DNA of 64,000 nt from Symsagittifera roscoffensis (Eukaryota > Xenacoelomorpha > Acoela > Convolutidae), in contig NC_087064.1 in NCBI RefSeq assembly GCF_963678635.1, positions 26,516,189 to 26,580,188 on the forward strand. The letters run 5' to 3'. Shown here piece by piece: positions 11,101-20,642 of this stretch (positions within the stretch are counted from its first letter, which is position 1; every line of letters begins with the position of its first letter). Both the position numbers and the translations under genes were made by a program. A model generated the notes under the pieces. It made no database searches, had not been told where the DNA came from, and saw nothing but the letters and a program-made list of their open reading frames with translations.

Positions 11101-11325
11101 AACACCGCTCAAAAACCGCTCAAATCTTGCTTGAAAAACCGTTCAAAAATCACCGCAAGAAATGAGCGGTTTTTGAGCGGTTTTTTTAAGCAAGATTTGA
11201 GCGGTTTGAGCGGTTTTTCCAAAAAAAACCGCCCAAACCGCCCAAACCGCCCAAAGCGCTCAAACCGCTCAAATCTTGCTGGAAAACCGATCAAACCGCT
11301 CAAATCTTGAGCGGTTTTTGAGCGG
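11101..11325. repeat. Inverted GAGCGGTTT minisatellite
   Basis: Many copies of a unit close to GAGCGGTTTTT occur in both orientations (AAAAACCGCTC and GAGCGGTTTTT), interspersed with CAAGATTTGAGCGG and a CCGCCCAAA variant. Arms at 11105-11150 and 11165-11215 pair with each other, so strong hairpins are possible. The block is bracketed by two direct copies of CTCGACCCGGGAA (11089 and 11330), which suggests insertion or amplification between them. It is noncoding. Confidence 0.75.
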
Positions 11326-11344
11326 GATCTCGACCCGGGAAACC

Positions 11345-11791
11345 CATACATCTTGCTATGCGACTTCAGCTAACTAATTAGATCTCTGGTAATTAAGTAA
11401 AAGGCAGTACTTCGAAACTCAGTATTGTCAAGACAGAAAAGTCAAGTTTTTTTACACAAACTGGCCTCTAACTGCATGCGGGTCTTAAGAATCTTACAAC
11501 CTCGTTCGTATAATTTATATAGGTAAAACCATAAATGACCATATATAAAGCCAAACCATTCAAGTTCACAAAACGGAATGAAAAAAAAAACATCTACTCA
11601 ATTGAAATGAACAATGAGGACATAAAACAATAGCCCGTTTTGAAGTATCTGGTTTCGTATCTCGATAAAAACTGGAATTCAAAGACTACTTTGAAAATGT
11701 TAATACGAAGCTATATAAAATCTGTGCAACCATTCATCAACTACAGAAGGTTCTAACTAAACAGCAAGTGATTCTATCGACTATTGATATA
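11345..11791. other. Noncoding flank of the hAT insertion
   Basis: AT-rich, no gene recognised. The last 60 bp weakly resemble sequence upstream of the duplicated block at 35440-35540. This part is probably the left continuation of the old repeat unit whose right continuation resumes at 29533. Confidence 0.4.
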
Positions 11792-11925
11792 TTTTAAGGC
11801 AGGGGCGGATCTAGGATTTTTTCGAGGGGGGGGGGGGGTTGGATTTTCAAAAAAAATTTCGAAAACTTTGATGACCTTTATTTTTTTTAGGTCGACCAAA
11901 TTGATTTTCCGAGCTCTTCTAAAGC

Positions 11926-12510
11926 AGTAGTAGATGTTGGAGGTGATCAGGGGGGGTGCCTGAAGACCCACATGTATTAAGATAGGGAATAGAGCATCCG
12001 GTCTTCAAGCTATGTATTAAGATTGGGTATAGAGTCTACAATGTATTAAGATAGGGAATACCGATGGTAAGGTTTTATGGTTTGTGTGATGGTAAGATAA
12101 TGGTAAGAAAAACGTAATTTTTTTTGGTTTTTGTGCGAAAATGTCTAATTTTTTCACAAAAATCTGGGCGCGCGTTACCTAATTGGGAACAATTGATTGT
12201 TAATTACGTGTAGATTGTAGAAATAAGATTATGTATTTAGTTTTTTTGGTGCATGGTGATTCAATGGTAAGAGTTTTTGTGCAAAAACTTGGAATTTTTA
12301 TCAAAAAAAATTTTTTCGAAAAAATTCAAAACACGATAAGGTTTTGTTTAATTTGATCTAATAAAAATTTATTAGATACTTTTACTTTCTACCTATCTGA
12401 ATCTATTCTGATCCTACAGAGACATCGAAAAAAATCGAATTTTTTGAGAGAAAAAAAGTTTAAATTACAAAGAAAGTATATAAATCACTGCATCGTATAG
12501 TAAACTTACT
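11926..12510 (+). repeat. Left terminal inverted repeat of the Maverick
   Basis: This repeat is the inverse of 28674-29251 with few differences. One is a G-run of 7 here against a C-run of 19 at the right. It contains three copies of a TGTATTAAGATAGGGAATA motif at about 11973, 12013 and 12041. Similarity fades beyond about 12510. It probably acts as integrase recognition site and replication terminus. Confidence 0.92.
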
Positions 12511-12547
12511 GCCATAATTTACACTTACAAATGAAAAAACTACAAAT

Positions 12548-12949
12548 TTACATAAAATTACTTATAAAATTCAAAACATTCACATCATGAATATTATTCA
12601 AGTTTGTCTGGTAGAATTTAAAAAGAAGAAATGCTGAATAAATTGCGTAAAATCCACACAAATTATCAGTTTGTTGTAGTTTTCGAGGAACCATTCGCCG
12701 ATACTTTTTTGTTAGAAAGGAATAAGTTGTTCTTTTCCGACCCAAAGAATCAGCAAAACAGTAAGTTTAATCTAATCGAGCCATCATGATCCAGTGCTCC
12801 CCTCTATCATTGCTTGGAGCTGAGTTAACAATTGCAAAAGAGTATTTTGTTAGTTGAGGTACTTTATCAGAGGGGTAAGATCCCATGTACTTGAACCTGA
12901 GCTCAGGAATTCTTTCAATAATTTGCAGAAGTGAAATATTATCCATTTT
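12548..12949 (-). pseudogene. Maverick adenain-like cysteine protease (PRO)
   Basis: The frame starts at ATG 12949 and runs about 133 codons, broken only by a TAA at 12767-12769. The catalytic His lies in GEHWIMMA, an acidic residue follows in CFADSLG, and the nucleophile Cys sits in DNLCGFYAIY. This is the His-Asp-Cys order of adenovirus/ULP1-type proteases. In Polintons and adenoviruses this enzyme cleaves capsid precursor proteins during virion maturation. It is the last gene of the minus-strand block, next to the left terminal repeat. The stop follows RLD and the frame continues cleanly, so a single substitution explains the break. Confidence 0.82.
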
Positions 12950-13036
12950 CGCAAATGTTAGCTGATTTACATCTAAAACAAAGAAATAGAAAGGATGATA
13001 TTGTAATTTAGGATGGAAAATCCTAAAGTTATTGAC

Positions 13037-13333
13037 TTACTCGCATTTAGGTACTGAATCAACAAAGTCCCATACACAAAACTTGTGAACTGGACAAAAT
13101 TTGTTGAACACTGATTTACAGTCTAGGTTGAAGAAATGTCTTGGGTTTTCAATTAAACAGCATTCATTAGCTGCTTTTTCTGGAGATTTAGGTCTGAAGA
13201 AAAACAAAATATATAGTACAGAGACAATCACAATGAAAAGTTCCAAAAAAGCTACAATATTTTTATAGGAACCTGAAAACTCAAAAAAACTAAACATTTT
13301 TAGCAACTGTTCCGAATTTGTCAATTTGAACAT
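13037..13333 (-). CDS. Small single-pass membrane protein, Cys-rich tail
   Basis: This is a 98-residue intact frame beginning MFKLTNSEQL. It has one strongly hydrophobic segment at about residues 28-47 (FLELFIVIVSVLYILFFF) and then a tail with eight Cys (including NECC, NLDC, FCPVHKFC, VPKC). It lies between major capsid and protease on the same strand. I do not recognise the family; a viral membrane protein is a reasonable guess from context. The 3' end overlaps a perfect splice donor (GTAAGT at about 13034-13039), and TTTGTTTTAG lies at about 12971. The last codons could therefore be altered by splicing, but joining gives only a short different tail, not fusion to the protease. Confidence 0.6.
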   Translation of the reverse strand: MFKLTNSEQLLKMFSFFEFSGSYKNIVAFLELFIVIVSVLYILFFFRPKSPEKAANECCLIENPRHFFNLDCKSVFNKFCPVHKFCVWDFVDSVPKCE

Positions 13334-13397
13334 TTGATAGTCTTTCTCCCAAGACTATCACTTCCGTTACTTGCTCCAAGGGAAACTGAAAATACAT

Positions 13398-14609
13398 TTA
13401 TAATCTCAAGCTTTCTCCACTAAGTTCTGGATAATGCAAATGTTCAGCGGCATCCTGTAGTGAAGTCAAGTCGAAAACTAGAATATAGTGATTTTGAAAA
13501 TCTTCCATAGGAAGAGCTGGAAAATCTTCGTTAAACTGCATTGCTTTCATTGTTGTAACATAGGGTCGACAAGGAGAAGTTGTATCTAATGAAATAATTG
13601 CTCTTCCACCCCGAATAATTATAAGCTCTCTCAAATGAAATTGTTGATAATTGAAAGGATTTTCATGAAAAGATCCCGCAACAGCCGAATTTGTGTTCAT
13701 TGCAGCAGCTATCCTTCTGATTGGGGCATTATTGAAAACATTTTCCTGAATAAACTGGTTTTGACGAGATGGAATGATAAAGGTTCTTGCTATAGTTTCC
13801 ATGTAATTGTATTGAGCAGGTTCTCTTTCCAGATTCCATTGCAAGTATTGTTGATTAGGTTCAGCAACTAAAATTCTTCTAGTAAACAACGAACAATCAA
13901 CTATTTTCAGACTAACATTTGGATTATCAGATAACATGTAAAAATTAGGTCTAGCTCGAATAAGTTTAATTCGAACTTTGGTGTTTGGTAGCAACAGTTT
14001 TTCGCAAGTAAACAAATCAATGGCGAGCCTCCCATAGAGTGAAAAAGTTATCCCTGTTCCCAAGGAATTTGCTCTATCAGTGAATGGATACATATCAAAT
14101 GCATCAGGATTTTCTTCAAAACTGTATCCATGACAAGCAAGAATTCCTTTATTACTCACTGCTGACGAGTTGAATTCGTTCGATATCTGTGCCTTATGAG
14201 GATATAATCCATTGGCATTGTAAACCATTGTATTGTTAAAATAAACTTCACAGTTGGAGAATAGAGAATGTAGTAGATTGTTTACATAAGTTAAGTAAAT
14301 TTGTGGTTCCTCATCTGAATCTTCCTCCGATTTTGCTTTATGTTCTGCTTTTTCTTTTTTGAAAGCATCAAACAATCTTCCTTTAAATAGTTGAAGCTTT
14401 AAGCTAAGATGGGTATCACGCATATCCAAGTAGAGGTTACGATCCGTTTCAAATTCAAACTCAATACTGCTTTCATCCAGAGAAGTACTGGGGAATACTT
14501 CTTGTGTGTAAGATGACATAATTGTTTCCAAAACTGGGACTTTATCAAAAATCTCCAATGAAGAATTTGTAAAAGCCCCGTACCGAAAATGGCTTTGGTT
14601 TACACTCAT
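13398..14609 (-). CDS. Maverick major capsid protein (double jelly roll)
   Basis: The 403-residue intact frame begins MSVNQSHFRYGAF. Its length and pattern fit the Polinton double jelly-roll capsid protein: an N-terminal segment with VPVLETIMSSYTQEVFPSTS, a Glu/Lys-rich loop at about residues 84-100, YLTYVNNLLHSLFSNCEVYFNN, then VRIKLIRARPNFYMLSD before the second jelly roll and a Phe/Asp-rich end. It would form hexameric capsomers. The ATG overlaps the TGA of the upstream pX-like gene (ATGA), as in compact viral operons. It is one of the few Maverick genes with no lesion. The domain call rests on family pattern and neighbours, not a structural search. Confidence 0.88.
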   Translation of the reverse strand: MSVNQSHFRYGAFTNSSLEIFDKVPVLETIMSSYTQEVFPSTSLDESSIEFEFETDRNLYLDMRDTHLSLKLQLFKGRLFDAFKKEKAEHKAKSEEDSDEEPQIYLTYVNNLLHSLFSNCEVYFNNTMVYNANGLYPHKAQISNEFNSSAVSNKGILACHGYSFEENPDAFDMYPFTDRANSLGTGITFSLYGRLAIDLFTCEKLLLPNTKVRIKLIRARPNFYMLSDNPNVSLKIVDCSLFTRRILVAEPNQQYLQWNLEREPAQYNYMETIARTFIIPSRQNQFIQENVFNNAPIRRIAAAMNTNSAVAGSFHENPFNYQQFHLRELIIIRGGRAIISLDTTSPCRPYVTTMKAMQFNEDFPALPMEDFQNHYILVFDLTSLQDAAEHLHYPELSGESLRL

Positions 14610-14981
14610 TTTATATTGTCAAAAATGTCTTTGCGAGAGCGACTGTTTTTCAATCTGCTTTTTCGAGAATTGGATCTGGTTCTAGCTGTTTTACGCTTAG
14701 ATTTCTTTTTTCCACCTCCCAATTGTTTACAAACTGTTTTTGTTCCCACATTTTTTGCAAATGTTTTGAGTTTTTTACGTCCACTAACAACTTCCCCAAT
14801 CTCTGGAGCAGCGATTTCAAACAAATCTGCCCCAATTCTTTTTGCAGCTGGGACTATATATTTTTTTAATAAAGGGGATTGCAGTTCTCCCAAGAGTTTG
14901 TGCAAGAGCTCCAAAACCTCTTCCACGCTGTCTTGCATGTCCTCGAAAAATAGGGAAATCAGCTGATTTTTGAGCAACCAT
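14606..14981 (-). pseudogene. pX-like small basic protein, frameshifted
   Basis: The N-terminal part from ATG 14981 reads MVAQKSADFPIFRGHARQRG and continues to a Phe-Ile-Lys-Lys segment. The C-terminal part is in the next frame (AAKRIGADLFEIAAPEIGEV, then KQLGGGKKKSKRK and an Arg/Ser-rich end). The switch happens in a run of seven T on the plus strand (14861-14867), one base more than needed. The RGxARQRG start and QLGGGK-basic tail resemble the adenovirus pX/mu-like cleaved core protein of Polintons, which binds DNA and contains protease sites. The stop overlaps the capsid ATG. The run-length change could be a mutation, a sequencing error or slippage. Confidence 0.75.
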
Positions 14982-15124
14982 TTCGTATGAAGTTTAAATC
15001 AAAAATGATTATTCGAAATCTTGCGGAACAAGAGAACAACTCGAGTGATTCCTACGGACACAAAAGGAATTTTTTTCGCCTGTACTATCTCTTAGTTCTA
15101 TCTTGATATTATGGAAAGAATTTT

Positions 15125-15835
15125 TCAACATTCTTCTTTCTTTTTAAACTGTAAATTTGTAAAGGATTGATAATTCATGTACTGTCCTGTAAAAATTATA
15201 TCTCCACTCTTCACTTTGGAGATAAATGGAATACAACGCAATAAGGGTGTTTTTGTATCACCAACTAAGTTATATTCTATAATATCACTGTATACCATTA
15301 GGGAATGTATTCTTATAATGTCGTAAGAATACTGAGGATAATGTGGACCTTTTCCTTTCATTATAATCCCTGTTTGATTTTGTTCTAAATCAAAACCAAA
15401 AATGTGGCTCAAATCAGCACTCTGAATTATAAACACCGATTGACTCTCAGGTAAATGAACAGCAACTTTTTGTGTAATTTTATCTACTGATACATAGATT
15501 CCGTTATATTCAAAAACTTGAGCTCCTAGACGTTCTCGAATTTTGTTGTTCATGGCTACAACTATATCAACAATACTTGGATACAATCCTGGTTCAATGT
15601 TCATCGGTACAATCTTTCTTTTCTCCTCAGAACTTTCTCTTCCATCTACGAATGTAAACTTTCCCTCTGTAACATTTTGGTACAAAGAAGGGTATGATAT
15701 TTCTGAAATAGCAATCTCCCATTCTCCTTTCAAATGTATTTGTTCAGGTAGAAAATTTGTAAAAGAACTAAGACTATTATTCGGATAACAATTAAAAGAA
15801 GCGTTGGAAACCAACTCAATAGTGAAAGAATCCAT
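15125..15835 (-). CDS. Maverick minor capsid protein (penton)
   Basis: The intact 236-residue frame starts MDSFTIELVSNASFNCYPNN. The opening segment SFTNFLPEQIHLKGEWEIAISEI with a following SYPSLYQNVTEG is the usual start of Polinton penton proteins, which are single jelly-roll and form the capsid vertices. The end is Lys/Glu-rich (QFKKKEEC). It lies between integrase and the pX-like and capsid genes on the same strand, the typical virus-like neighbourhood. No signal peptide is present. No lesion was found. Confidence 0.82.
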   Translation of the reverse strand: MDSFTIELVSNASFNCYPNNSLSSFTNFLPEQIHLKGEWEIAISEISYPSLYQNVTEGKFTFVDGRESSEEKRKIVPMNIEPGLYPSIVDIVVAMNNKIRERLGAQVFEYNGIYVSVDKITQKVAVHLPESQSVFIIQSADLSHIFGFDLEQNQTGIIMKGKGPHYPQYSYDIIRIHSLMVYSDIIEYNLVGDTKTPLLRCIPFISKVKSGDIIFTGQYMNYQSFTNLQFKKKEEC

Positions 15836-15877
15836 GACAACTGATCGGTAAAAATTTAGTTTAAAAATGATTTACTT

Positions 15878-16820
15878 TTAATCAGAACATTTTCTAAGCT
15901 CTTTTTCATAAAATTTTCCAAGATTTTCCTCTTTGTCGAGATCTTTGATGATGTATGTTGGAGGATTTTTTGTAGAGACTGCCGAAATTTCAAAAATTTC
16001 ATCTGTAAATTGTGGTTTATATCCTTTTCGGAACGGAATATCATTATTTGAAATTCTCACTCTGTCTCCAACTTTGAATTTTAGTTTCTTATACCTTGTT
16101 AGAGGTTTATTGTACAAAATTGAGAGGAAATCAGTATTCTTGACATCTCTAGGTGATTTCCCAATAGATCTATTGATGCGACAATTCGTTGTAGACACAA
16201 ATTGCGGCAACTTGTTAATGAATTTTTAACCATGATCTTCTATGTAGCGGTAAATAATGTGTTTTAATGATTGAATGGCTCTTTCTGCAAATGCAGCTTT
16301 TGTTTCACTCATGGTTGAGTAAACTTCAATGCTTTTTTCCTTGCAAAATTTTTTGAAAATTCCTCCATATTCCGTTCCTTTATCAACCCAAAGCTTTTCA
16401 GGAGTGATTTTTTCGAGAAATCATTTTTTTGAAAGCTTGCAAAGTGTCTTTGGCATTTTTAGTTTTCATTGTTTGAACTCTGACAAATCGCGAAAAAACA
16501 TCAACAGCAACCAATAAATATTTGACTCCCTTGTTTTGACTCGCTAGTTTGTCCGCAAATGCCAAATCCATACACCAAATTTCATTTATATATTTTGAAA
16601 ATGCTTGAAGCCTTCAAAAACGTCTGATTGGGGGACCCAATTTTGTATACGATGTCTTGGTTTGTAAAAACTGTTCTACTTTCTTTTTTGACAATCCGCT
16701 TGCTTTACTCAAGTTTCGCACAGAACCGTACGCAGCTCTACCCCTAGAATACAATCTGTTCAGACTTACTTTTTCAGATTTTGAAAGGGATCCAAGTTCC
16801 TCTGTCTTTCGCTTTGGCAT
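15878..16820 (-). pseudogene. Maverick retroviral-type integrase
   Basis: The start is ATG 16820 (MPKRKTEELG). An N-terminal helical region with LYSRGRAAYGSVRNLSKASG and FLQTKTSYTKLG is followed by the DDE core: IWCMDLAFAD (first Asp), LWVDKGTEYGG (second Asp) and AFAERAIQSL (Glu). A chromodomain-like C-terminus follows (FKVGDRVRISN, IKDLDKEENLGKFYEKEL). This enzyme inserts the element and makes the 6-bp target duplication. Lesions are TGA at 16614, a one-base shift between core Asp residues near 16420, and TAA near 16227. All three catalytic residues survive in their separate frames. Integration could have been supplied in trans, or the damage is later. Confidence 0.9.
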
Positions 16821-17184
16821 TCTTGTTGGCAACAAGTTTAGGTGGAATTTGAGTTGCTTCCAAAATGGTAAAGTAAATATCGGGAAAGTCGGTATTTTTT
16901 CGTTTTAGTGCACACACAAAGTCTACAATTGATTCTTTTGTGTCTCGATTATCTAATATGATATTTTCTGACTGACTTAGTCTAATTCTAGGAGAGTTCA
17001 AAATTAAATCAATAAGGTGCTTATTGTTACTCGTTTTCAACTTTGCATTTACAGCACTGTAAGTAGAATCAAAATTTTTTGGTACAATCTCCTCTTTTTC
17101 TTGCTTTAGTTCCAATTTTGGTTTTTTTGGAATTGTGCTTTGTGATTGATAAATCGAGTAAGGAATTAGAACAAACTGATCCAT
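16774..17184 (-). CDS. Conserved-type Polinton protein of unknown function
   Basis: The intact frame from ATG 17184 begins MDQFVLIPYSIYQSQ and encodes about 136 residues. It is Lys/Ser-rich in the middle, then has a segment LIDLILNSPRIRLSQSENIIL that I associate with small Polinton proteins found next to ATPase or integrase. No enzyme motif or membrane segment is visible. It overlaps the integrase start by about 47 bp, and the stop of the next gene upstream (17186) almost touches its ATG. The function is unknown; a virion or packaging role is suggested only by position. Confidence 0.6.
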   Translation of the reverse strand: MDQFVLIPYSIYQSQSTIPKKPKLELKQEKEEIVPKNFDSTYSAVNAKLKTSNNKHLIDLILNSPRIRLSQSENIILDNRDTKESIVDFVCALKRKNTDFPDIYFTILEATQIPPKLVANKNAKAKDRGTWIPFKI

Positions 17185-17185
17185 A

Positions 17186-17430
17186 CTATGTGAATCGTTT
17201 AATGACAAAAGGAGTGATAACAGATATTAATTGTAAGCCTTTTGGCGAGCTCAAAATAGTTCTCCTTTTATGCAGTGAAGTTCTTCTTCGTGTGAGTTCT
17301 GATATTTCTCGTCGATATTTTACTACGTCTACTTTTCTAAGATCCTTTAGCTCGCCTCGTAGTAAGTTTACTAGACATTCGCTGAGGAATTGAATGAAAC
17401 TTTTTGGACAATGGAGGATGAATTGTTTTT
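17186..17430 (-). CDS. Small helical Polinton protein, start uncertain
   Basis: The open frame ends at 17186. Its meaningful part begins around FIQFLSECLVNLLRGEL and continues with RRTSLHKRRTILSSPKGLQL to a hydrophobic end. The pattern of an N-terminal helix, a Lys/Arg-rich RRxSLxxRRxxL segment and a final hydrophobic helix recurs in small Polinton-associated proteins. There is no ATG in frame at a sensible place, and the frame overlaps the 3' end of the ATPase. Translation therefore depends on a non-ATG start, splicing or a lost base. The function is unknown. Confidence 0.5.
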
Positions 17431-18115
17431 GAAGTTTTTGGTAAAATGTTTGAAATATTGGCAGTATAGAGACGTATTGTATGCTCATCGTCCAAAAACT
17501 TAGTTTCTGTTCCTGCTGGTAGATAAAACTTTGATAGAACTGAACCACTGTTTGTGCAATATCTTAACGAATCAACTGTTTTTGGAGTTAAATCAATGAG
17601 TAACTGACCATAAGGAGTAGATGTTGCATCTTGATACCACTCTTTCAATTGTGATCCTAGACCTAGTTGTTGACTTAATGTATTGATTTGTAAAACATCT
17701 CTCGGTGACTTGAAAAGGACTATATGTGTATTTCGTAACTTAATATCTCTTCCCAATTTGCTTTGATGAAACAAGTTATGCTTAATATATATTTTATTCA
17801 GTCCCCTGTGTCTTCCAGCAGTAGCAGATTTTACAAACTGCTTAGAATTTGAAATTTCTTCACAAGAATCATCAAATATTAACAGGTATTTTGTTCCATT
17901 ATTGGGAAGGTTTTTTCCTTGGATAAAACTTAAGGTTTTTTCTTTGCATTTGTCCATAAAGAGGTTGATAATAATGATAAAATAAAAAAATTTGTCAAAC
18001 TTTGGTTGAAATGTACCAATTTTAAACACTCAAAAATAAGATGTGATTTTCCAGATCCACTTGGTCCAACTAGCGAAATAAAAACTCGTTCTTTGGTAGA
18101 AATTATTTTATTCAT
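17337..18115 (-). pseudogene. Maverick packaging ATPase (FtsK/HerA type)
   Basis: The start is ATG 18115, overlapping by 4 bp (ATGA) the stop of the upstream membrane-protein gene. The Walker A loop is VGPSGSGKSHLIFECL at about residues 15-30. A one-base loss in an A run near 18020 then changes frame. The rest (17337-18029) carries Walker B YLLIFDDSCEE and a sensor-like segment THIVLFKSPRD. The length, about 255 residues, matches A32/FtsK-like genome-packaging ATPases of Polintons. It would pump DNA into the capsid. The C-terminus is basic (KLTTRRAKGS). Confidence 0.88.
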
Positions 18116-18374
18116 AGCTTTGGAGAAGGTAAAATATAACCGACTGTACTTGATAAAATTGCTACCCAAACAGTTGTTTCTTCACATGTAGTGGATAACA
18201 TTATTCGAACGATTGCACATGCTAGTATTAAAACTATGACAAAAATTGGCACATAAACACTAAAAGAGATCTATTACACGTACGTCCAAAAAACTTCCAA
18301 AATTTTTGTTCATGATTCTCCTCATCAAAAACAAAATTTCCTAAATTTAATTGCTTGTCACATTCATCACCCAT
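18112..18374 (-). pseudogene. Small membrane protein upstream of ATPase
   Basis: The start is ATG 18374 (MGDECDKQLNLGNFVFDEE). An acidic/aromatic N-terminus contains FWKFFGRTCNRS. After a one-base shift near 18258, a long hydrophobic stretch VYVPIFVIVLILACAIV is followed by a second, CEETTVWVAILSSTVGYI, ending PSPKL. There are two probable transmembrane helices. The stop overlaps the ATPase ATG, so the pair is translationally compact. I recognise it as a recurrent small Polinton membrane protein without known function. It is too short to be a fusogen. Confidence 0.55.
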
Positions 18375-18454
18375 CTCAACTCTGGAATGAAAAAATTGAT
18401 AATGACTAACATTTAAATTTCAAAAACACGATAATACAAAATTATTAAGGTAAT

Positions 18455-18925
18455 TTACAATTTATTAAAAAAACGTCGAGTCCATGTTCCGTAAGCAAAT
18501 GCTTTTCTTTCTGCACAGTGAAGAGTATTTGCATGACGAAATGGGTAGTTGCTACACCTCCAATCATATTCTTCATCTTTGAAAATCAAATTCTGAACTT
18601 TAGGACATGCGTAGTCATCCAAGTTTGTAACCTTTGTTTCCAAAATTTCTGACAGAATTTAACATTTTTCATAACCTTTTGCAAAAAACTCCGTTTCTGG
18701 AGCTTTTAGTTTTTTCAATAATTTTTCAAGCTCAGTATATTTTTCATGGCCACTGTTCCAATTGATTCTATGAAGATGCTTCGTACACCAAGCAGACTGA
18801 GATGTAGCTTTGAATTTTTTGGGAGGAAGAAAGGAATATCCCACAGTTTGTCCATTTTGATAAACTCCTAACTCTTTAACTATTTTGTTTTCAATACACT
18901 CAATATCCAAAACAACTAGAGTCAT
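18455..18925 (-). pseudogene. Exonuclease-like Polinton protein, one stop
   Basis: The frame from ATG 18925 (MTLVVLDIECIENK) runs about 156 codons with a single TAA at 18659. The start VVLDIEC resembles the first acidic motif (DxE) of DEDD 3'-5' exonucleases, and FAKGYEKC comes in the middle. The C-terminus has several Cys and His (DYACP, YDWRCSN, NTLHCAERKAF). The full set of four catalytic acids was not identified, so nuclease activity is only a suggestion. It lies third in the minus-strand block, upstream of membrane protein and ATPase. Confidence 0.5.
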
Positions 18926-19069
18926 GATGGTTACTGTTTTCGCTGAAAATTTTTTTTAAAATAAGTAACAATCGAACAATGCATATACTGATGAAGCAAA
19001 AATTTTAACATATAAACAAAAGATTAATCCAGTCACGTGACCAAGAAAACAAGAACTTGGAAATCTAGG

Positions 19070-19775
19070 TCAAACATAACAATAACCAGGTCCCTTATAA
19101 GAAGTAGAATTCACAGATCCAGCTGCATCATGTAAAATTGCATGAAGACTAAAAATTTTTGAATTTGCAGAAAAGTAATCCAAACAAGAATTTCCGTATC
19201 CAATTAGACCTCCAAAAGGAAATTTTTTGTCCATTTCTTTCAAATTTATGTTTGGGTCCAAAACAATACAGGTACAAAGAAAGTAATTTTTTCTTTTTGT
19301 ATTTGATGAAAAGTCATGCTTTATCAAATCAAAATTTCTGAGAATTTCTTTCAATTTCTGAACGTTCATTTTCTACAGTGCATTCGTCAATAATGATACA
19401 AGTTTTTTTGAATGTTTCTACATAAGACAAAACTGAGGGGATAAAATCAACCAAATTATCATACTCTTTTTTTTCCAAATGAAAATTTTGATTGTTCTTC
19501 CAAGTGTTTCCTTTTCTACGATACTCTATAAGATCTATTTTCTTAATATCTGAACGATAACTTAGAAAAAAATTTCGTCTTCCATTATGCAAAGTCCACT
19601 CAAATTGAGAAATTTGTGATTCTGTATCCAAATATTGCAATTTTGGTAAATTTTGAGATTCCAAAACTGTTAGTGAAAATTTCTGGGACTTTTCTTGTAA
19701 GGCGATATGAAAAAGTCCCAATTTATTTTGAAGCTTTAAAACAAGATTTCTGGAAAAACCAATGTTCCAACTCAT
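19070..19775 (-). pseudogene. Polinton-associated protein with GPGYCYV end
   Basis: Two overlapping frames (19329-19775 and 19070-19369) probably represent one gene with a frame change near 19350. The first begins MSWNIGFSRNLVLKL. Its segment KIDLIEYRRKGNTWKNN is vaguely like the single-stranded-DNA-binding PC4 fold. The second ends with a conserved-looking block: FPFGGLIGYGNSCLDYF, then LHDAAGSVNS and the terminus GPGYCYV. The Cys-His-Asp content could be enzymatic, but I cannot name a family. Equally possible are two genes with a short overlap. Confidence 0.45.
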
Positions 19776-19852
19776 ACTGCTCAGCTCAAAGAAGTTTTAA
19801 AAAATGATTCAAGAAGATGAATATTTGAATTACATTTCTATAATAACATCAC

Positions 19853-20571
19853 TCAACAACAAAAATATTGAACATTACAGTTCTCAACAAATTTAAAATC
19901 TCCCAAGACTTGGGCAAGTTCTTTGAATTCGTTCAAAGTTTAGTTGACATAGGCAACTTGCTTCAAGACTTCGTTCTCCTTTGCAGTGAAGAGTCGAATC
20001 TGAATGTAGGGTGGCTTGTTCACACTGTACTTCTTGATTGTGACACACACTCTTCTCTTCTTGTGTTTTGCTACGTCATACACCGCATGACAGTTCGCAA
20101 GTTCCTGCTCCATGGTTGAGTCTTTGTCAGAATAGGGTTCCAATACAGGAACGAGTCCAAGGTTTTCAGCATCGTGAATAACAGTATTCCGTATTGCTGA
20201 TATCCTTTCCCCTTCTTTTTCACCAAGATAGACTTGCTGGGTTTTTTCGATTTGTCCAGATTCATTTTTCTTTAGCAATTGGAAGCAAGGTTCAAAGTAA
20301 ATTTTTCCGTTGTAGAGTTTTTGGGACCAAGAAAATCTCCCAATCCTTTTTTGGTTCTTAGCAAATTCAATATAGTTGGGAAGGATATCTTTTCGTGAAT
20401 ACAATTTTGATTTGAGATTCAGAACCAACTGATCAGTAGTAGATATTTCAAAATAATGATATTTGTTAATTTATAGAAATTAGGAAATCTAGATGACTCA
20501 CTGTACAATCCATATAAGGTATTTTTACCTGATATGGAATACTGAGTAGGTGATGATCCAAATATGGACAT
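19853..20571 (-). pseudogene. PC4-like protein, likely split by intron or lesion
   Basis: The main open frame (19940-20428) encodes about 162 residues: ELANCHAVYDVAKHKKRRV leading to CVTIKKYSVNKPPYIQIR. A basic beta-strand region followed by an amphipathic end is typical of PC4/p15-like ssDNA-binding domains (tentative). A TAA at 19940 is followed in frame by 28 more coding-looking residues, ending at 19853. No ATG exists at the left of the main frame. An ATG at 20571 (MSIFGSSPTQYSIS) is followed by a CAG-GTAAAA donor, so a first exon there is possible. I could not find a convincing in-frame acceptor. Confidence 0.45.
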
Positions 20572-20591
20572 TGCGTAGGTGATGTAACTAC

Positions 20592-20599
20592 TATATAAG
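20592..20599 (+). promoter_or_regulatory. TATA box for the plus-strand Maverick gene
   Basis: TATATAAG lies 44 bp before the ATG at 20643, in the 70-bp gap between divergently oriented genes. The spacing would place a start site near 20622-20630. No second TATA was assigned for the opposite gene. Confidence 0.5.
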
Positions 20600-20642
20600 C
20601 AATTCAATACAGATAAAAATCATTTTCAACAAGTAATCGGTG

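Noticed and set aside
11926-12060. CRISPR-like or other regular repeat array
   Set aside because: The three TGTATTAAGATAGGGAATA copies are part of the Maverick terminal repeat and irregularly spaced. No CRISPR array occurs in the window.
12767-13040. Spliced fusion of the small membrane protein to the protease
   Set aside because: A good donor (GTAAGT) and a TTTTAG acceptor exist, but joining them puts the protease out of frame.
13037-13333. Fusogen or envelope gene of the Maverick
   Set aside because: The protein is only 98 residues with one membrane segment and no signal peptide or ectodomain of sufficient size.
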